From contig QMIW01000005.1 in assembly GCA_024434165.1 (NCBI GenBank), forward strand, positions 1 to 64,000: a stretch of 64,000 nt of DNA. The letters run 5' to 3'. Positions 7,706-17,120 of this stretch are shown here, piece after piece. The notes beneath the pieces were generated by a model, which made no database searches, was not told the DNA's origin, and saw only the letters and a program-made list of their open reading frames with translations. The stretch comes from Chloroflexota bacterium. GTDB taxonomy: Bacteria; Chloroflexota; Anaerolineae; Anaerolineales; Villigracilaceae. The translations under genes were made by a program, and so were the position numbers. How positions within the stretch are numbered: position 1 is the first letter of the stretch; each line of letters opens with the position of its first letter.

Positions 7706-9805
7706 TTACGGCAAATATTCAGAGCAATCGTCCGGCACGGTTTTCGGCACGAGCAGCTGCACATTGACTTCCTTGAAGGTCTGCACTTCCTGGTAATAGC
7801 AAAGCACGGGGATGGAAACCCACTTGACCCAGGCATTGTTCTCCTCGCCGAATTCGTAGGTGGCGTCCTTGACCGGCGTGCGGAGCGGCTCGGTGACGAT
7901 GAGCGAGAAACGCTGGGCGGCGATGTCGCGGTAGAACGCCTGGTAATAGTCGTAATTCGCGCTGAGCGCCTCGTTCATCAAAATCTTTTTCTCATATTCC
8001 CCAACAAAAGAGTCAACGGTGATGTAACCGAAGGTCAACAGTTGGCGCTGGTCCATGAACAGCACGCCGCCGCGGGGCTGCGCTTCATCCACAAACGCCT
8101 GAATTTCCTGCAACGCGCTTTCCACCGTGACGGTATCGGGGAGCATGTCGAAGGCTTTTTTATCGGTGGTATCCGTCAGCACCATGAGGGTGTTGAGTTC
8201 GTCACCGTAATCAAAGGAGCGCAGCTGCCGCAAGGGAGTGACTGCGGGAACGATGAGCGAAGCGGCGAGCGCCACGCGCACCCATGAAGGCATCTCGTTC
8301 TTCAAGACAACGTCCTTCCCGCCGTTGACCCAGGCGATGAAGGCGGTGAACGCCGTGCCGATCAGGAACATATCCATGTTGTGCAGGTCGCCGCCGCCGC
8401 CGATCTTGGTGCTGGCGATCAAGCCCACGACCAAAAACGCCAGCAGGGGTCCCGCGATGGCGAGTTTTTGCCAGATGTTCACATTCCATTTTTTCGCGGC
8501 GGCAAGCCAGAGGAGAAAAATTGCAAGAGGCAGAACGGCAATCAACAAACCGAGCAAAATGCCCGTTCCGTATGTCGGGTTGGGGAGCAGGCGGTACCAC
8601 AGCAGCGGCTGGTCTGTCACGGCGTTGGCGATGAATTCCGAGTTGACGCCGGTGGAGGCAATCTGTTCGGTGACGTCGGTCACACCTGCAGGGGCGGAGG
8701 GGCGGTTGAGGAGCGGAATCAGTTTCGGGAGCAGGTAGCCTCCAAAGGCGCCGGACAAACCCAAAGCGATTGCCCGAACCCAATGGGCTCGATCCAGTCT
8801 CCCGTCCCGCAGTGAAGCGCCCGCCAACTCCAGCATCCCAATCCATAAACCGGGGGCAAACAACCAGGTGAAACGGCTCGACTGGGCGAAATATCCCGCA
8901 TAGACGATCAACGGAACCGCCAGCCATAACGGTTTGCGCCAGAGGAAGACCGTGAGCGCGGCAGCCAGGACGAGCGGCGCGTGAATGGGACCCTGCCTCA
9001 AGAACAGGAAGACCCACAACGTCATCAACAGCCAGATGCGCGCGTTTTTATCGGCAACGATGAACGCCGCCAGCCCCACCAGGAAATAGGGAAGGATCAA
9101 CGTGAGACCGATCCACAGCCTTACGGTTTCGATGCTTACGCCGGGAATCAAAAACGGCAGACCGCCCACCAGCATGCGCCCCGGGTCGAGCAGGACGTAA
9201 ACATCCTGATCGTCGGCAAGCCCGTAACGGTCGCGCCCGAAGCGCATCGAATAATCCCAGATGCGGTTGCCCTCCGACCATGCCTGCGAAAACGGATAAT
9301 CGGTGACGCCCTGCAAGGACACCGCAATCGTGAACATGCTCGAAGTCAGAATCAACGCAGCGAGGAACGGTTTCCATTCGATCAGCGGCTCGCCGCGCGT
9401 AAGGAAAAAGGAAAGAAGAAAGACGGTCAACGCCCATAAGAGCGCGCGGAAATAAACGCCGTCGAAGACAATGCCCCACATGGTGCGCTGCAAAAACCAT
9501 ACCGGCACGACCAGCACAAGAAAAGCCAGCGCCAGGCGCACAGCCGTAAACTTGTTCCGAACTGTTACGAATTTTTGGGAAGCGGAGAGAAATTCCTTGC
9601 GGCGAAAAACAGCAAAACCGACGCCCGCCAGCACGGCCGCGCAGGTCAAAACAAATGCAATGAAAAGGACGAACCAGCGCGGCGAGAACTGCCCCACCGC
9701 TTCGCCCGTCCCCCAGGCGACGTGATAAAACTCGACACTCGCGCCAATCAAAATGACGGCGGATACCAGGATCGAGAAAATTTGCGGAACGAAAAAACGC
9801 CTCAT
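7706..9805 (-). CDS. Large polytopic membrane protein, paralogue of the 40.6-kb gene, 699 aa
   Basis: About a dozen hydrophobic segments span residues 10-530, followed by a soluble C-terminal domain of about 160 residues. It shares blocks with the gene at 40643-42643: a TKIGGGGDLHNMD motif in a loop near residue 465, and a QRQLLTFGY block in the tail that corresponds to ERQLITFDD there. I do not recognise a named family. The layout is like GT-C glycosyltransferases or polymerases, so a lipid-linked sugar transferase or Wzy-like role is plausible. Its ATG overlaps the stop of the next gene by 4 bases (ATGA), so the two are translationally coupled. RHWFVG-type O-antigen ligase motifs were not seen. 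Confidence 0.6.
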   Translation of the reverse strand: MRRFFVPQIFSILVSAVILIGASVEFYHVAWGTGEAVGQFSPRWFVLFIAFVLTCAAVLAGVGFAVFRRKEFLSASQKFVTVRNKFTAVRLALAFLVLVVPVWFLQRTMWGIVFDGVYFRALLWALTVFLLSFFLTRGEPLIEWKPFLAALILTSSMFTIAVSLQGVTDYPFSQAWSEGNRIWDYSMRFGRDRYGLADDQDVYVLLDPGRMLVGGLPFLIPGVSIETVRLWIGLTLILPYFLVGLAAFIVADKNARIWLLMTLWVFLFLRQGPIHAPLVLAAALTVFLWRKPLWLAVPLIVYAGYFAQSSRFTWLFAPGLWIGMLELAGASLRDGRLDRAHWVRAIALGLSGAFGGYLLPKLIPLLNRPSAPAGVTDVTEQIASTGVNSEFIANAVTDQPLLWYRLLPNPTYGTGILLGLLIAVLPLAIFLLWLAAAKKWNVNIWQKLAIAGPLLAFLVVGLIASTKIGGGGDLHNMDMFLIGTAFTAFIAWVNGGKDVVLKNEMPSWVRVALAASLIVPAVTPLRQLRSFDYGDELNTLMVLTDTTDKKAFDMLPDTVTVESALQEIQAFVDEAQPRGGVLFMDQRQLLTFGYITVDSFVGEYEKKILMNEALSANYDYYQAFYRDIAAQRFSLIVTEPLRTPVKDATYEFGEENNAWVKWVSIPVLCYYQEVQTFKEVNVQLLVPKTVPDDCSEYLP

Positions 9806-10986
9806 GCCTCACCCGTGCCTGACTCTGCTGCGGAGGCTTTCCCTTCGCCCAAGCCTTGTTCGATCACCTGCAAATACTGTCCACACATTCGGTTGGTCGT
9901 ATAGGATTCAAGGATTCGCGCCCTGCCCCTGCCGCCCATTTCACGGCGTTGGGCTTCGGGCGCGGAGCATAATTGTAATACAGCATCTGCCAGCGCCCCC
10001 GGAGACTCCAGCGGAACTAAGAAACCATGCGCGCCGTGTTCCACCACGTCCTCCACGCCTTCCACCCGCGCAGCAACGACCGGTAATCCCGCCATCATCG
10101 CTTCCAGCAAAGCCATCGGCAGCCCTTCCCAGCGCGAAGGCAGGACGAAAACATCCGCCGCGGCGAGCAATTCGGGGATGTCGTTCCACAGTCCGAGCAG
10201 TTTCACTTTTTCCTGCAAGCCCAGCGCTTCGATCTGACGGGATAGCTGCTCGCGCAATGGTCCCTCGCCGCAGATGCCTGCCACCGCGCGGTCATTGACC
10301 TGCGCCACCTTCGACATGGCTTCGACGAGAAATTCATGCCCCTTTTCATAGACCAGCCTGCCAACCGCCAGCAGGAAAATTTCATCGGCGCGCAAACCGA
10401 TTTTTCGGCGCACGGCGTTTCGATCCACTCCGCTGACATCGAAAGGCATGATGGCGTTGTGGATGACTTTGATTCGGTTCGGGTCCACGCCCGCTTGCAC
10501 GGCGTTGCGCTTTGTGCGGGAGGACGAGGCGACCAGCGTCTGAATCACGCTGCGATTGACAAGGAAGGTGTGCAGCCGTTCGCGCCAGGCAGACATGCCG
10601 CGAATCTCGCCTAGGTGTGTGCCCACACGGGCGCGAATCCCCGCCAGTTTGGCGAGCGGCAGACCCAGCATGTTGCTGTCGTGCGTGAAGGTGATGATCG
10701 CATCGAACTTCCCCTGTTTGAGAATCCTCCACAAGCGCCACAAGCCGGCGATCAACTTCGGCAGGCTGAGCAATCCGCCCGCTTGTTTGTCGAAGGCTTG
10801 CAGGTTGTGGATTGGGAATGAATAACTCTTCTTCCATTTTTCATGCAAGCCGTCGCGGTCGTAAAAAAATGCAACCGTGACTTGATGACCATGCGCCTGG
10901 AACCATCCTGCCTGTTCCAAAAGCAGTTTTTGCGCGCCGCCCACCGCCATCTGCGTGCCGAGGAGGAGGAGGGAATATGGTCTCAT
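9802..10986 (-). CDS. Glycosyltransferase family 4, 394 aa
   Basis: A GT-B fold retaining glycosyltransferase. The N-terminal domain opens with LLLLGTQMAVGGAQKLLLEQA, the usual nucleotide-sugar glycine region. The C-terminal domain begins at VDRNAVRRKIGL and has FLLAVGRLVYEKGHEF. The signature EGLPMALLEAMMAGLPVVA carries the EX7E pair. It is cytoplasmic and adds one sugar to a lipid-linked intermediate; donor and linkage are not readable. It overlaps its neighbours by 4 bases on both sides. Confidence 0.85.
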   Translation of the reverse strand: MRPYSLLLLGTQMAVGGAQKLLLEQAGWFQAHGHQVTVAFFYDRDGLHEKWKKSYSFPIHNLQAFDKQAGGLLSLPKLIAGLWRLWRILKQGKFDAIITFTHDSNMLGLPLAKLAGIRARVGTHLGEIRGMSAWRERLHTFLVNRSVIQTLVASSSRTKRNAVQAGVDPNRIKVIHNAIMPFDVSGVDRNAVRRKIGLRADEIFLLAVGRLVYEKGHEFLVEAMSKVAQVNDRAVAGICGEGPLREQLSRQIEALGLQEKVKLLGLWNDIPELLAAADVFVLPSRWEGLPMALLEAMMAGLPVVAARVEGVEDVVEHGAHGFLVPLESPGALADAVLQLCSAPEAQRREMGGRGRARILESYTTNRMCGQYLQVIEQGLGEGKASAAESGTGEA

Positions 10987-12071
10987 CGCCTCTCCGCCAG
11001 CACTTGCTCGAAGAACGCCAGCCGCGCTTCTTCCTTTTTGCGCTGGTCGAGATACGGTGCAACGGCGTTCAAGTCCACCCGTTTGCCCATCATTGCGCGC
11101 GCAAACCGGCGAATCGGTTCGGCATGGGTATCAAGATTGTCTTCGGTGTTGGGAATCTGGAGAATGGTCGGCAGGTTGACCCCGCTCAAATCCGTGTCGT
11201 GATAAGCGAGCAAAAGAGGCAGTCCATATAAAACCGCCTCGCGGACCTTGAGGGGGCAGGCTTCCTGCATGTTCTTTCGGTGTAAAGCCAGTGTGCCGCA
11301 AGCCACATCCGTTTTCAAAAAGACCTCGCGGATCTGCGCATACGAAAGGAATCCGTGCATGGTCACATTGGGCGGAATGGGCATATCCACATCGCCTGTC
11401 GAATAGCCGACGATATTGACGTCCACATCCGGGCTTGCCTGCGCAAAGCGGAGCAGTTTGTCTACGCCGTGCCAGTTCATGCCGGGCGTACCGACCAGGG
11501 TCAGCGCAGGTTTATCGTTTTGGGGCGGCGGCAAAACCTCCACCGTTTTCATATCCACGCCGTTGGAGATAACCACACTGCGCTGATTCGCCTTCAGCGG
11601 GAAGATGCCGGTCAGCTCGCGGGTGGGGGCAACGATCCCCGCCGCAGGAGCAAACGTCAGTCCGCGCGTGAGGCGATTCAACCAGTAAAAGAATTTGCCG
11701 CGCGTGCCGTACTCCACCCGGTCATCCGAGTTGATCTCCAAAACGACGGGCGCGATTCCAAAGAGACGATGAAGGGGATACGAATACAGCCCGAAACGCA
11801 GATAGATGACATCAGGCTGGTATTCCCGAATGGCACCAAGCATTCGCTTCAATGCAGACGCGCGGTTTATCTCGCGTTTCAGGAGGTTGGTCTGCGCCTC
11901 GAAGATGAACTGCCGTTCTTCGGGAAAGGGAATCTCCGCCGGGGTCAGGCTGAAGAGCGCGACCTCATGCCCCCATTCGCGCCAGATTCCCATCTGGGTT
12001 TGAATCTTCTTCCCCACGCCGCCCCGCATGATCTCCGGCGCGATGTGGACGGTGATGTAGGCAATGCGCAT
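10983..12071 (-). CDS. GT-B (family 4-like) glycosyltransferase, 362 aa
   Basis: N-terminal MRIAYITVHIAPEIMRGGVG is the typical GT4 glycine-rich start, and a central PTRELTGIF / VVISNGVDM region links the two Rossmann domains. The C-terminal motif is divergent (MQEACPLKVREAVLYGLPLL); the expected first glutamate and the catalytic spacing are less clear than in its neighbours, so it may be a distant GT4. Three bases separate it from the asparagine-synthetase-like gene. Confidence 0.75.
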   Translation of the reverse strand: MRIAYITVHIAPEIMRGGVGKKIQTQMGIWREWGHEVALFSLTPAEIPFPEERQFIFEAQTNLLKREINRASALKRMLGAIREYQPDVIYLRFGLYSYPLHRLFGIAPVVLEINSDDRVEYGTRGKFFYWLNRLTRGLTFAPAAGIVAPTRELTGIFPLKANQRSVVISNGVDMKTVEVLPPPQNDKPALTLVGTPGMNWHGVDKLLRFAQASPDVDVNIVGYSTGDVDMPIPPNVTMHGFLSYAQIREVFLKTDVACGTLALHRKNMQEACPLKVREAVLYGLPLLLAYHDTDLSGVNLPTILQIPNTEDNLDTHAEPIRRFARAMMGKRVDLNAVAPYLDQRKKEEARLAFFEQVLAERR

Positions 12072-12074
12072 GAG

Positions 12075-14057
12075 TTACCCGGCTTCCAGGATTTGCTGCT
12101 TCCGCCACTGCTCAAGGTTGATCCAGCGCCAAAGCGTGGAACCGAGGTCGCGCCGCCCGGCGCGATGCTCCGCGAGCAGGGTCTTCGTTTTCGAAGAATC
12201 CAAATACGGATTTTCAGCGAAGGATTTGGAATTAAAAATGTCATCCACCCAGTCCTTCAAATCGCCGGATATCCAGACCCGTTCCGGTGTGACAAACCCC
12301 ATCTTATCCATGCGGGCGCGGATCGGTTCGGGCAGGACGTCCTTCATGGAGTTTCTCAGAACAAACTTGGTCCGGGCGTTCCTGATCTTTTGTTCCTCCG
12401 GCAAAGAGAACACAAATTCCACCAGGCGATAATCCAGGAATGGGACACGGGCCTCAATGGAATATGCCATCGAGTTCCTGTCTTCGTAGCGCAACAGCGC
12501 AGGCAGGCTGGAACGTACCAATGCCTGATACAGCCGTTTCGATAGCGGCGTTCCGCGGTATTCGATATTTTCATCCGGGTAGCGGGTTTGGAATTTCGAG
12601 GAGAAATCCGGGCGCAGTCCGAGCGCGCCGCGATTCGCGCGCACCCGTCTTTGAAACGCCTGTGGAGCAATCGAGAACAAGGTGTGCTGAATCAAGTGCC
12701 ACCAGGATACACGGTATTGATTGCGATAGGCGGACCACTCCCTCCAAAGGGCAGAGAGCGATCCCTGCGTCAGGAGCGTTCCCCAATACGAGTCGAAGTA
12801 GGGATGGTAGCCAGCCAGCATTTCGTCGCTGCCTTGTCCATCCAACAGGACGCGCACGCCGCGCCGGGCGGCAATTCGCATAACGCACCATTGCGCGTAA
12901 ATGCTTGTCGAACCGAAGGGTTCATCCTGATGCCAGAGCAGGCGCTGCAGGTCTTCCAGCAGGTTCTGCGGGGAGGGAAATGTGAAATTGCGCTCGGCAG
13001 ACGTGACAGCCAGTACGCTCTCGATATATTTGCGTTCGTCGAAGCGTTCGTCTTCAAAGCAGGAGGAGAACGTCTTTTGTTTCTCGCCGATCAACTCCGA
13101 CGGGACAACGCGATCGGAGAACAGGAGTTTATTCGCCACGCACACAATGGCGGATGAGTCCAACCCGCCGCTCAGGCAGCTGCCAACGGCAACGTCGCTG
13201 CGCAGGTGGAGGCGCACTGCGTCTTCAAAGAGCTCGTGGAAACGCCCTGCATAATCAGAATCCGTTGGAAGGGTAAGCCTGTTATCCGGGTTCAGGTCCC
13301 AGTACCGCTGAACGCGGACGGCAGCGTCCTCCAACACCAGGAAATGAGCGGGGAGCAGCTGATGCACCCCCTCGAAAAACGTTTCATGGCTGTGATCCAT
13401 CAGAGCGTAATTGAGGTAATCATGGACGATTGCATCGTTGGGTCTGCGTTCGATGCCGGTATATCGAAGAACCGCCTTGATCTCGGAGGCAAAGACAAAT
13501 CTTTTGCCGTCGAAGTGATAATAAAAAGGTTTGATTCCAAACCGGTCGCGGGCGCAAAACAGACGGTTCTTCCGCTTGTCATAGAGGGCAAATCCCCACA
13601 TGCCATTGAAGCGGTCTAGGCATTCCACGCCCCAGGCATCGTAGGCGTTGAGAATCACCTCGGTATCGGATTGAGTATGAAACGAATATCCAAGCGCTTG
13701 CAGTTCACGGCGCAGTTCGATGTAATTGTAGATTTCGCCATTGAAGACGATCCAAAGCGAGCCGTCGGCATTGCCCATTGGTTGGTGACCGGTGGGAGAG
13801 AGGTCCAAAATAGAGAGGCGGCGGAAGCCAAAGGCTGCATCAAAGCGCGGCTCGAAGACCTGCTCGATATGCGGAAGGTCCACCTGCGCTGCGCCGTCGT
13901 TTCCTTTACAGGAAACGGTTTTCATGCCGGAAGAGTTGACCAGTAAATAGCCTTCATCGTCCGGTCCGCGGTGACGAATCGTTCCAAGAGAGGCAAGCAA
14001 AGCCTGCAGGTCAATGGGTTGTTTGTTCGTATTCCAAACGCCGAAAATTCCGCACAT
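12075..14057 (-). CDS. asnB: AsnB-type glutamine-dependent amidotransferase, 660 aa
   Basis: A class II glutaminase domain starts with Cys2 (MCGIFGVW) and includes RHRGPDDEG and FNGEIYNY, and a synthetase domain has the PP-loop SGGLDSSAI near residue 293. In primary metabolism this enzyme makes asparagine from aspartate, ATP and glutamine. In surface-polysaccharide clusters, AsnB-like proteins of the WbpS kind are linked to converting uronic acids to uronamides. Here it sits among glycosyltransferases in a genome segment that also encodes a diacetamido-uronate pathway, so the second role is plausible. The sequence does not decide between them. Confidence 0.85.
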   Translation of the reverse strand: MCGIFGVWNTNKQPIDLQALLASLGTIRHRGPDDEGYLLVNSSGMKTVSCKGNDGAAQVDLPHIEQVFEPRFDAAFGFRRLSILDLSPTGHQPMGNADGSLWIVFNGEIYNYIELRRELQALGYSFHTQSDTEVILNAYDAWGVECLDRFNGMWGFALYDKRKNRLFCARDRFGIKPFYYHFDGKRFVFASEIKAVLRYTGIERRPNDAIVHDYLNYALMDHSHETFFEGVHQLLPAHFLVLEDAAVRVQRYWDLNPDNRLTLPTDSDYAGRFHELFEDAVRLHLRSDVAVGSCLSGGLDSSAIVCVANKLLFSDRVVPSELIGEKQKTFSSCFEDERFDERKYIESVLAVTSAERNFTFPSPQNLLEDLQRLLWHQDEPFGSTSIYAQWCVMRIAARRGVRVLLDGQGSDEMLAGYHPYFDSYWGTLLTQGSLSALWREWSAYRNQYRVSWWHLIQHTLFSIAPQAFQRRVRANRGALGLRPDFSSKFQTRYPDENIEYRGTPLSKRLYQALVRSSLPALLRYEDRNSMAYSIEARVPFLDYRLVEFVFSLPEEQKIRNARTKFVLRNSMKDVLPEPIRARMDKMGFVTPERVWISGDLKDWVDDIFNSKSFAENPYLDSSKTKTLLAEHRAGRRDLGSTLWRWINLEQWRKQQILEAG

Positions 14058-14076
14058 GTTTCCATTACTCCAAAAA

Positions 14077-15330
14077 TCAATCGTTCAACCGTATCTGTTT
14101 CAATGTTTGCGAAAATTTGGAAAAATTCAGGCGGGCGTTGTATTGCGCCTCCCATACCTGACGGCTTCCAAGTCGTTTGTTCATCATTTCGTCCGGGTTA
14201 TCAATCAAATGGAAGATGGCGGAGGATATTTCATCCAGAGCAGGGTTTTTACCGACCAGAAGCCCATTCCGTTCGGAGACGATCTCCTTGTTCCCCCCCA
14301 CCGCCGTGGCAAGAACCGGAATGCCGCAACTAATTGCTTCCATGATGGATACAGGCGTTCCCTCGGTCTCGCTCAAATTCATGAACAGGTCGAACGGCTG
14401 TTCCCGGTACATGCGCATCAGAGCGGCGTGATCCGAATATCCAGGAAAATGGGCGCTGGCATTGGATGGATATTCCTGAGCCGCGCGTTTTTGGAACTCG
14501 TCGCGCAAGCCGCCGCTGCCAATATGCGTCCATTCGAAGCGCTGAGACGGCCGCCGCTCCGCGGCATATTTGACCGCCTCAAAAATCAGCCCAATGCGTT
14601 TTTCGGGGCGTATCATGGAACACGAGACGATGCGGAAGACGCCGTCCGAAGACGCCCGGGTTTGAAATCCCGGATCAACAACGCCCAGCAGGGATATTTC
14701 CATGCGGGGAGAAAACTCAGGGTGGCGTTTTTTCAAATGGGCAGCGCCCGCTTGCGAGTCCGGAAAGATGCGGTCAATCCAGGGCAGCGTCGTCTGGCGG
14801 CAGGGGAAGAAGGGCGGATCGTAATATTCCTCTTCGTATATATCATATCCGTGCGCGCGGGTGACAAGGCGCAGGTCGGGGTGTTGCTCGCGGGCAGAGG
14901 CGATTCCGGTGGTTGCATGGTCGAACCAGTAGGTGTAAAACAGGCAGTCACGAGAATTCAGATTTTGTTTACGAAGGAAGTCATGCACCCATCGGCGCGT
15001 CAATTCGGCTTTGCCGGAAAACGCGATCAGGCGGCGCCAGGCGGAAAATGAAAACCGGGGAAAGCCTGATTCGCGAAACCCACGATGAAAAATTCGGGAA
15101 GAAACAGCAAGCCGGAACAGATCCATCATGCCGGTGGAGGCAAGCGCATGCGCGTAATCGGTATCCACCATCAAGCCCGTATGGTCCACAGGGTTGGAGT
15201 CCTTGATGGTTTCAGGAACGACAAAAACGCGGTCAAAAACCCCGGACAGGTGTTGCGTCTCAACCGACAAAAAATTCGACTCGCCTCCCTGCACGTATGG
15301 AAAGGAGGCAGTAAACAGAATCAAATTCAC
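14077..15330 (-). CDS. Glycosyltransferase family 4, 417 aa (GTG start)
   Basis: The N-terminus LILFTASFPYVQGGESNFL is a standard GT4 opening. The C-terminal domain has FRIVSCSMIRPEKRIGLI, a binding loop, and SETEGTPVSIMEAISCGIPVLA with the EX7E pair. The chosen GTG at 15330 has only a weak purine-rich stretch upstream, but no better start is near. It lies 19 bases after asnB and 3 bases before the nucleotidyltransferase. Confidence 0.8.
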   Translation of the reverse strand: MNLILFTASFPYVQGGESNFLSVETQHLSGVFDRVFVVPETIKDSNPVDHTGLMVDTDYAHALASTGMMDLFRLAVSSRIFHRGFRESGFPRFSFSAWRRLIAFSGKAELTRRWVHDFLRKQNLNSRDCLFYTYWFDHATTGIASAREQHPDLRLVTRAHGYDIYEEEYYDPPFFPCRQTTLPWIDRIFPDSQAGAAHLKKRHPEFSPRMEISLLGVVDPGFQTRASSDGVFRIVSCSMIRPEKRIGLIFEAVKYAAERRPSQRFEWTHIGSGGLRDEFQKRAAQEYPSNASAHFPGYSDHAALMRMYREQPFDLFMNLSETEGTPVSIMEAISCGIPVLATAVGGNKEIVSERNGLLVGKNPALDEISSAIFHLIDNPDEMMNKRLGSRQVWEAQYNARLNFSKFSQTLKQIRLND

Positions 15331-15333
15331 TTT

Positions 15334-16044
15334 TCATTCTTCCTTCAAAAACGCTTCTCGATTTTTCGCAAATTCTTCGATGGCGCGCTCGTAATCGTCG
15401 TGCCTGCCGATATCGAGCCAGTAGCCGTCGAAATTGAAGACATTGACCTTCTTCCCGTCGCGCATCAGTTTGATGACCAGTTCGGGCAGGTCGAGGCGCT
15501 GACCGTTCGGGATGTAAGTCAGGATTTCAGGCTCGAACAGGTAAATGCCCATGCTCACGGAATAGTGATAGGTGGGCTTTTCGATGTAATTGGAAACCCA
15601 ATTGTCCGCATCCACTTCGATCACGCCGAGGTCAATCTTCACATCGCGTTGATAGCAGGCGACGGTCGCCAGTGCGCCGCGTTCGCGGTGATAGTTGAGC
15701 ATGGCGCTGTAATCAATGGTCGTGAGCAGGTCGCCGTTCATCACCAGGAAAGTATCGTTCAAGTTCGGCACAAGCGCAATCGGTCCCGCCGTGCCGAGCG
15801 GCTGGTCTTCGTGGGAATACGAGATTTTCGTATTGAACTTGCTCCCATCGCCGCAGTACGCCATCAGCAGTTCGGCAAGGTAGCCTGTCGCCAGCGTGAT
15901 GTCGTCGAAGCCTTTCTTCTGCAACTGGCGGATGACGATCTCCAGAATCGGCATGTCGCCGATGGGCATGAGCGGTTTGGGAAGGATGGTCGTGTATGGG
16001 GCAAGGCGCGTGCCTTTGCCGCCAGCGAGAATCACTGCGCGCAT
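15334..16044 (-). CDS. Sugar-1-phosphate nucleotidyltransferase, 236 aa
   Basis: MRAVILAGGKGTRLAPYT is the NTP-transferase signature (GGxGTRL, then LPKPLMPIGD). DTFLVMNGDLLTT supplies the metal-binding Asp, and the C-terminal part has YWLDIGRHDDYERA. An open frame extends 22 codons upstream but would overlap the LegB-type gene; ATG at 16044 leaves a 1-base gap. Short proteins of this type make NDP-sugars from sugar-1-phosphates. Beside a LegB-type dehydratase it may be PtmE-like (GDP-glucosamine synthesis in the Campylobacter legionaminate route). That is inference; a mannose-1-phosphate or glucose-1-phosphate enzyme is the alternative. Confidence 0.8.
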   Translation of the reverse strand: MRAVILAGGKGTRLAPYTTILPKPLMPIGDMPILEIVIRQLQKKGFDDITLATGYLAELLMAYCGDGSKFNTKISYSHEDQPLGTAGPIALVPNLNDTFLVMNGDLLTTIDYSAMLNYHRERGALATVACYQRDVKIDLGVIEVDADNWVSNYIEKPTYHYSVSMGIYLFEPEILTYIPNGQRLDLPELVIKLMRDGKKVNVFNFDGYWLDIGRHDDYERAIEEFAKNREAFLKEE

Positions 16045-16045
16045 G

Positions 16046-17035
16046 TCACACCGTGTATTGGTCGGGGCGATACAGGTCAATGTGGGCGGAGATCCACTCG
16101 ATGGTGGCACGCAAGCCTTCGTCGAGGGAGATGCGGGGTTCCCATCCGATCATGCGCTTCGCCTTTTCGTTCGATGCCCATAACTTCATTACTTCGCTTT
16201 TATCGGGTCGAACCCGCTGCGGGTCGGTGACAATCTTCGGGGTCTTGCCGATGATTCCAAAAATCTTGTTCGCCAGATCGCCGATGCGGATGGTGTTGTC
16301 GTTGCCGAGGTTGACTTCCTCGCCAAGCACGCCTTCGGCTTCGGCGACTTTCAAAAAGCCGTCGGCGGTGTCATGCACGAACGTGAAATCGCGCGAAGGT
16401 TCGAGACTGCCGAGTTTGACTTCATCGCGCGTGAGCGACTGCACGATAATCGTTGGAATCACCGCGCGCATGGATTGGCGCGGTCCGTATGTATTGAACG
16501 GGCGCAGCGTAACGACAGGCACTTCAAACGAACGATAAAAACTTTCCGCAATGCGGTCCGCGCCGATCTTGCTGGCGGAATACGGCGACTGTCCCTGCAA
16601 GGGATGCTTCTCGTCAATCGGCACATATTGCGCCGTGCCGTACACTTCGCTGGTCGAAGTATGCACCACGCGCCGCGTTCCAAAATCGCGCGCCGCCATC
16701 AACACGTTGAGCGTGCCCATGATGTTCACGTCAATCACTTCGCGCGGGTTGACATACGAATACGGAATCGCGATCAACGCGCCGAGATGAAACACGGTAT
16801 CCACGCCGCGCACCGCATTGCGAACCGCTTCGTTATCGCGCAGGTCGCCCTGCATCACTTCCACCTGTGCGAACGCATCGGGCGCGATCCATTTCAACAT
16901 GCCAGGGTCGTTGCGCGAGTTGTAGCGCACGAACGCCCGCACCTGCGCGCCTTCGCGGATAAGCCGCTCCACCAAATGGCTGGCGATGAATCCGCCCGCG
17001 CCTGTGACCAAAACTTTTTTACCGTTCCAATTCAT
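16046..17035 (-). CDS. legB: LegB-type NAD-dependent 4,6-dehydratase, 329 aa
   Basis: An extended short-chain dehydrogenase: VLVTGAGGFIASHLVERL binds NAD, TSTSEVYGTA supplies the Thr/Ser, and YSASKIGAD gives the YxxxK. The blocks GALIAIPYSYVNP, YVPIDEKHPLQGQSPYSA and RPFNTYGPRQS match the LegB subgroup, which dehydrates NDP-GlcNAc to a 4-keto-6-deoxy sugar at the start of legionaminic-acid synthesis. The partner nucleotidyltransferase is 1 base away. LegC aminotransferase, LegH acetyltransferase and LegG hydrolase are not recognisable beside it. Confidence 0.8.
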   Translation of the reverse strand: MNWNGKKVLVTGAGGFIASHLVERLIREGAQVRAFVRYNSRNDPGMLKWIAPDAFAQVEVMQGDLRDNEAVRNAVRGVDTVFHLGALIAIPYSYVNPREVIDVNIMGTLNVLMAARDFGTRRVVHTSTSEVYGTAQYVPIDEKHPLQGQSPYSASKIGADRIAESFYRSFEVPVVTLRPFNTYGPRQSMRAVIPTIIVQSLTRDEVKLGSLEPSRDFTFVHDTADGFLKVAEAEGVLGEEVNLGNDNTIRIGDLANKIFGIIGKTPKIVTDPQRVRPDKSEVMKLWASNEKAKRMIGWEPRISLDEGLRATIEWISAHIDLYRPDQYTV

Positions 17036-17053
17036 ACTGTCTCCATTTTTGCG

Positions 17054-17120
17054 CGTACTCTGCGCTCTCTAGCGCAGGACGACATTACGCCCAGCCCCAG
17101 CGTTAGAGAACGCTGGCTAC
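17054..17120 (-). repeat. Two-hairpin stop-codon element (67 bases)
   Basis: GTAC at 17054-17057, a hairpin CTGCGCT/AGCGCAG (17060-17077), a spacer, an 8-bp hairpin CCAGCGTT/AACGCTGG with AGAG loop (17097-17116), then CTAC. The CTA at 17117-17119 is the stop codon (TAG) of the minus-strand gene above. The arrangement is the same as at 37968 and 42678, with longer stems. Confidence 0.6.

Noticed and set aside
11355-12545. Open frame of 396 codons on the plus strand
   Set aside because: It lies antisense to the GT-B gene and asnB, both with clear motifs; its translation is rich in His, Arg and Gln as expected for a shadow.
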